DNA from: an uncultured Agitococcus sp.
GTDB lineage: Bacteria > Pseudomonadota > Gammaproteobacteria > Pseudomonadales > Moraxellaceae
Assembly (NCBI RefSeq): GCF_937920075.1
Contig: NZ_CALETI010000055.1
Location: forward strand, 1 to 5,665
Reading direction: 5' to 3'
DNA: 5,665 nt
In this document: positions 1 through 3,300 of the stretch, in pieces
Layout of the letters: each line of letters begins with the position of its first letter
Numbering within the stretch: the stretch's first letter is position 1
Made by a program: the position numbers and the translations under genes
The notes under the pieces: model-generated
What the model saw: the letters and a program-made list of their open reading frames with translations, nothing else
What the model was told of the DNA's origin: nothing
Database searches by the model: none

Positions 1-10
1 GGGTGGGGTC

Positions 11-382
11 TTATTGGTCAACCCTCACACAAAAACGCACTTCACCACTCTGCCCCGAGCCTAAGCCGACAGGATTATCTGTTAAATGCCATTGTAAACT
101 GCCCACTCCACCGACACTGGGTGATGAAGCGACACTACACAACACACTACTTGGCGTAGTACGGCATGAGGCACTTCTAAAGGTGGTAAATGAGGGGGTC
201 ATATCATTAATGACAATATTAGACACGACATTTGCCGAAGGATTGCTATAAACAATTTGATACTCAATAAAGGCATTAGGTAAAGCTTGATTATTAGTGG
301 TAAATAAATTGGTATCCGCGCCAGTTGACGGACAACTGCTCACTTCACGAACTTTTTTCACCAATACCAAGCCAGAGTCCAT
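11..382 (-). other. C-terminal DUF11 domain, residues 1760-1882, with stop
   Basis: The domain begins GLVLVKKVREV and includes AFIEYQIVYSNPSANVVSNIVINDMTP, a strong match to the DUF11 core (an EYxIxYxN strand, then IxDxxP). It continues with FTTFRSASC and closes SGEVRFCVRVDQ immediately before TAA at 11-13. Cysteines are Cys1776, Cys1832, Cys1841 and Cys1877. DUF11 proteins of proteobacteria often end exactly at this last strand, so the C-terminus looks natural rather than truncated. No anchor or sorting signal follows. Confidence 0.82.
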
Positions 383-3300
383 AATAATTGTGGTATCTGG
401 TTGACTAAAGTTAGCAACTATCGCGCTTGGTGCTGTATAAACAAAACTAGCACCGATAGTAGAGATATTTTGTGAACCATTTGTTGCTGTGCTTGGTGAT
501 ACTACTTTTTGCACCAAACACACCACTTGATCTGCAACAACGTTAATTGCACTGGTAATTTGTGTGTCGCCACCATCTAACAAGGCATTACAGTTTGCAT
601 CTAAATACACCAATGACGTCCACGCCAATAAAGGTGTAGGCGCTTGTGCTGTGCTAAATGTAACTGAACCTTCTGTACCAGCAATAAATTGATGGCCATA
701 ACTTGCCGTTGTGCCTGCTGGGATTGTTTGATTGCCAGTACCTGTTAATTGGCTTTGAACTACATCGCCAAAATTAACCCCTGTATAGTTGGTAGATGCA
801 GCTAAGATAAACTGCACTTTATCGGTAGCAAGTGTATAACTGCCACCCGTTGTCCCTACATTACCACTCACTGATACTAAGTTTGCTGGTTGTTGATACT
901 CCTCCACACACAAAGTTGTACCAGCACTTAAACTATTGGGAATACTCAAAGTATATCCACCTGAACCATCTGTCACAGTCGTTTGATAGACCGTTGAACT
1001 ACAGTTAGTTAAACGAACTAAGGCATTACCAATTCCCTGCTCGTCCACTTCCTGAATGCCATTATGCGGTGTCGCTGCATTTTTTCCATTATCATAAAAC
1101 ACCTTACCTGTGATGGTATAACCAGTATTCAAGGTATTAGTAAAGGTACAACTAATATTAGCACCTGCTGCGGTTGCTGCGGCATTTAAACTAACACTAC
1201 CACCAACCAAATTAGGTGTCGCACTACCTGCGCCTAAGCCAGTACAACTAATATCTGTTACCGTATAACCACTAGGAATCGTTTCAGTAATGGTTGTTGC
1301 TGTAGCTGCCGCACTTAAAGTTTGTGTGGCACCTGCAACCGCAACACCTGCACTGCTCGTAGTAATATTTTGTGAAGCAAAACCATTGGTTCCCGTAAAA
1401 CTAAAGGTACCTGTTCCACCTTGAGAAATTTTACTAATGGTAATCGTTGGTAACTTTGTATTGGTATAAGTACACGCTATATTGGCACCATAAACTAATG
1501 CGCTATCACTAATCGCAACAGAACCCGCTACTAAATTTGGTGTTGCATTGCCTGAACCTAAGCCTGTACAACTAATATCGGTCACGTTATAACCACTAGG
1601 AATGGTCTCAGTAATGGTCGTTGGTGTCGATACAGCACTTAAGGTTTGTGTGGTACCTGCTACACTTGTACCTGCGACCGTTGTAGTAATAGTTTCATTA
1701 CTAAAACCATTATTACCTGTAAAGGCAAAAGCACCTACACCACCTTGGCTAACTTTGCTTAGCGTTAACTTTGGTAAAGCACAGGCATTTAATACTGTCG
1801 GTGCTAAACCTGCGTCATCTGCCGGAGTAGTAGAACTAACAAAAGACATACTTAATGTAGAAATACTGGTTACTGTAGAAGGTAAGGTTACCCCAACTGG
1901 CAAGGCAGCTAAACCAGACACACTAAAATCATAAAGCTGCATTGTGCTTAAACCACCATCTAAGGTTGCACCATTTAATGCAGTTAATGTTCCTACTTCT
2001 TGTCCACTTGGTGTGCCGACTAATTGTGCATAGACAGTGCCATTAACAATTAACTGATAAGTCATTGCAGGAGAGCCAGCCGCAGGATTGGTATTACGCC
2101 AACGCCAATCACCTTTAACCACAAAATTACTACCTGTTCGTACGTAAGTCGCTGGGCTTGCAATTAAACCGAAGTTATTAGTAATAGGTGTTGCTGTGTT
2201 GTCTGAAAAATAAAGCTCAGTGCCAGCCGAGCTTAATAAATTAGTGGTACTACCAGGCGAACAAGTCGGTGCAGTAGTTGAATCAACAATGGTGATCGCT
2301 TGACTAACTTGATTATTACCACCTGTTGTTGTACCACCATTACTATCATTAGTTGCGCCAGTAGTTAAAACCAATGTACCAGAACCTGATGTTGTTGGTG
2401 TGCCTGTGACCGTACAATTAATAGATGCACCAACAGCAATTGTGCCAGCCGTTGGCACTGTTGGACTACAAGTTGCACTCAAACCAGCAGGCAAACTAAT
2501 TGCACAAGTTGCTCCTGCTGTTGCGGGTGCAATGCCATTATTAGTACAGGTAAATTTGCCATAATAGGGTGAGCCTACAATACCTGTATTCGGCATATAG
2601 GTTAAAGTTGGCACCATATCGGATAAACCTGTATTGGAATAAGTACAGGTTGTTGCTGTAGTGCTATTACTAATCGTCACACTACGACCCACTGCTCCAC
2701 TCACTAAGGTACTACCACCAGTACAAGCGACTGTACTGTTATAATCACTGACACTTGCTCCACCACCAAATGTCTCCACAGGAAGTGTCACTACATCGCC
2801 TGCATACACAGTGACTGTCGTACCTGTTAAACCTGTAGAAGGTGCTGTCGCATTAAACGTCGAATTATTCGTGCCACCTGTCGTAGTAACAGTGGCCGTA
2901 TGACCAGTTGCGGCATTTGTCCATTGTTTAACAAGTGTTAAATTCTGAGCAATACGGGTGTTGGTATAGGTACAAACAATAGCTTTGCCTTCATCTCCTG
3001 CTCCAATAAGCAAAGTATTACTCACTTGGCCATTAGTGCCACTTAATGTATTCGCTGTCGCCCCTGCATCAGCCGTACATGACAAGACAGTATTGTAATT
3101 ACTGAGTGTGCCTGTACTCATTGTTTCAGCAGGTAAAGTTACTGTTTCTCCTGCATACACCGTGACACTTGTTCCTGTCGTGTTGGTGCTAGCTGTGCTG
3201 GTAAAGGCTGTCGTATTGTTCGTTAATCCTGTGGTTGCACCAATATTTGCGACATTACCACTGATGCTGTTTGCACCCCACGCTTTTGCCAAACGGAACG

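Noticed and set aside
1..10. Terminator downstream of the stop codon
   Set aside because: Only 10 bases follow the stop, too few to show a hairpin.
3..251. Plus-strand open frame of 82 codons at the left edge
   Set aside because: Fully antisense to the C-terminal DUF11 domain, with no family features.
1602..1934. Plus-strand open frame of 110 codons with hydrophobic start
   Set aside because: Antisense to R7 and U2. The apparent signal-like Val/Leu stretch is the complement of Thr/Asn-rich codons, and similar antisense frames occur opposite other repeats (3108-3326, 5142-5393).
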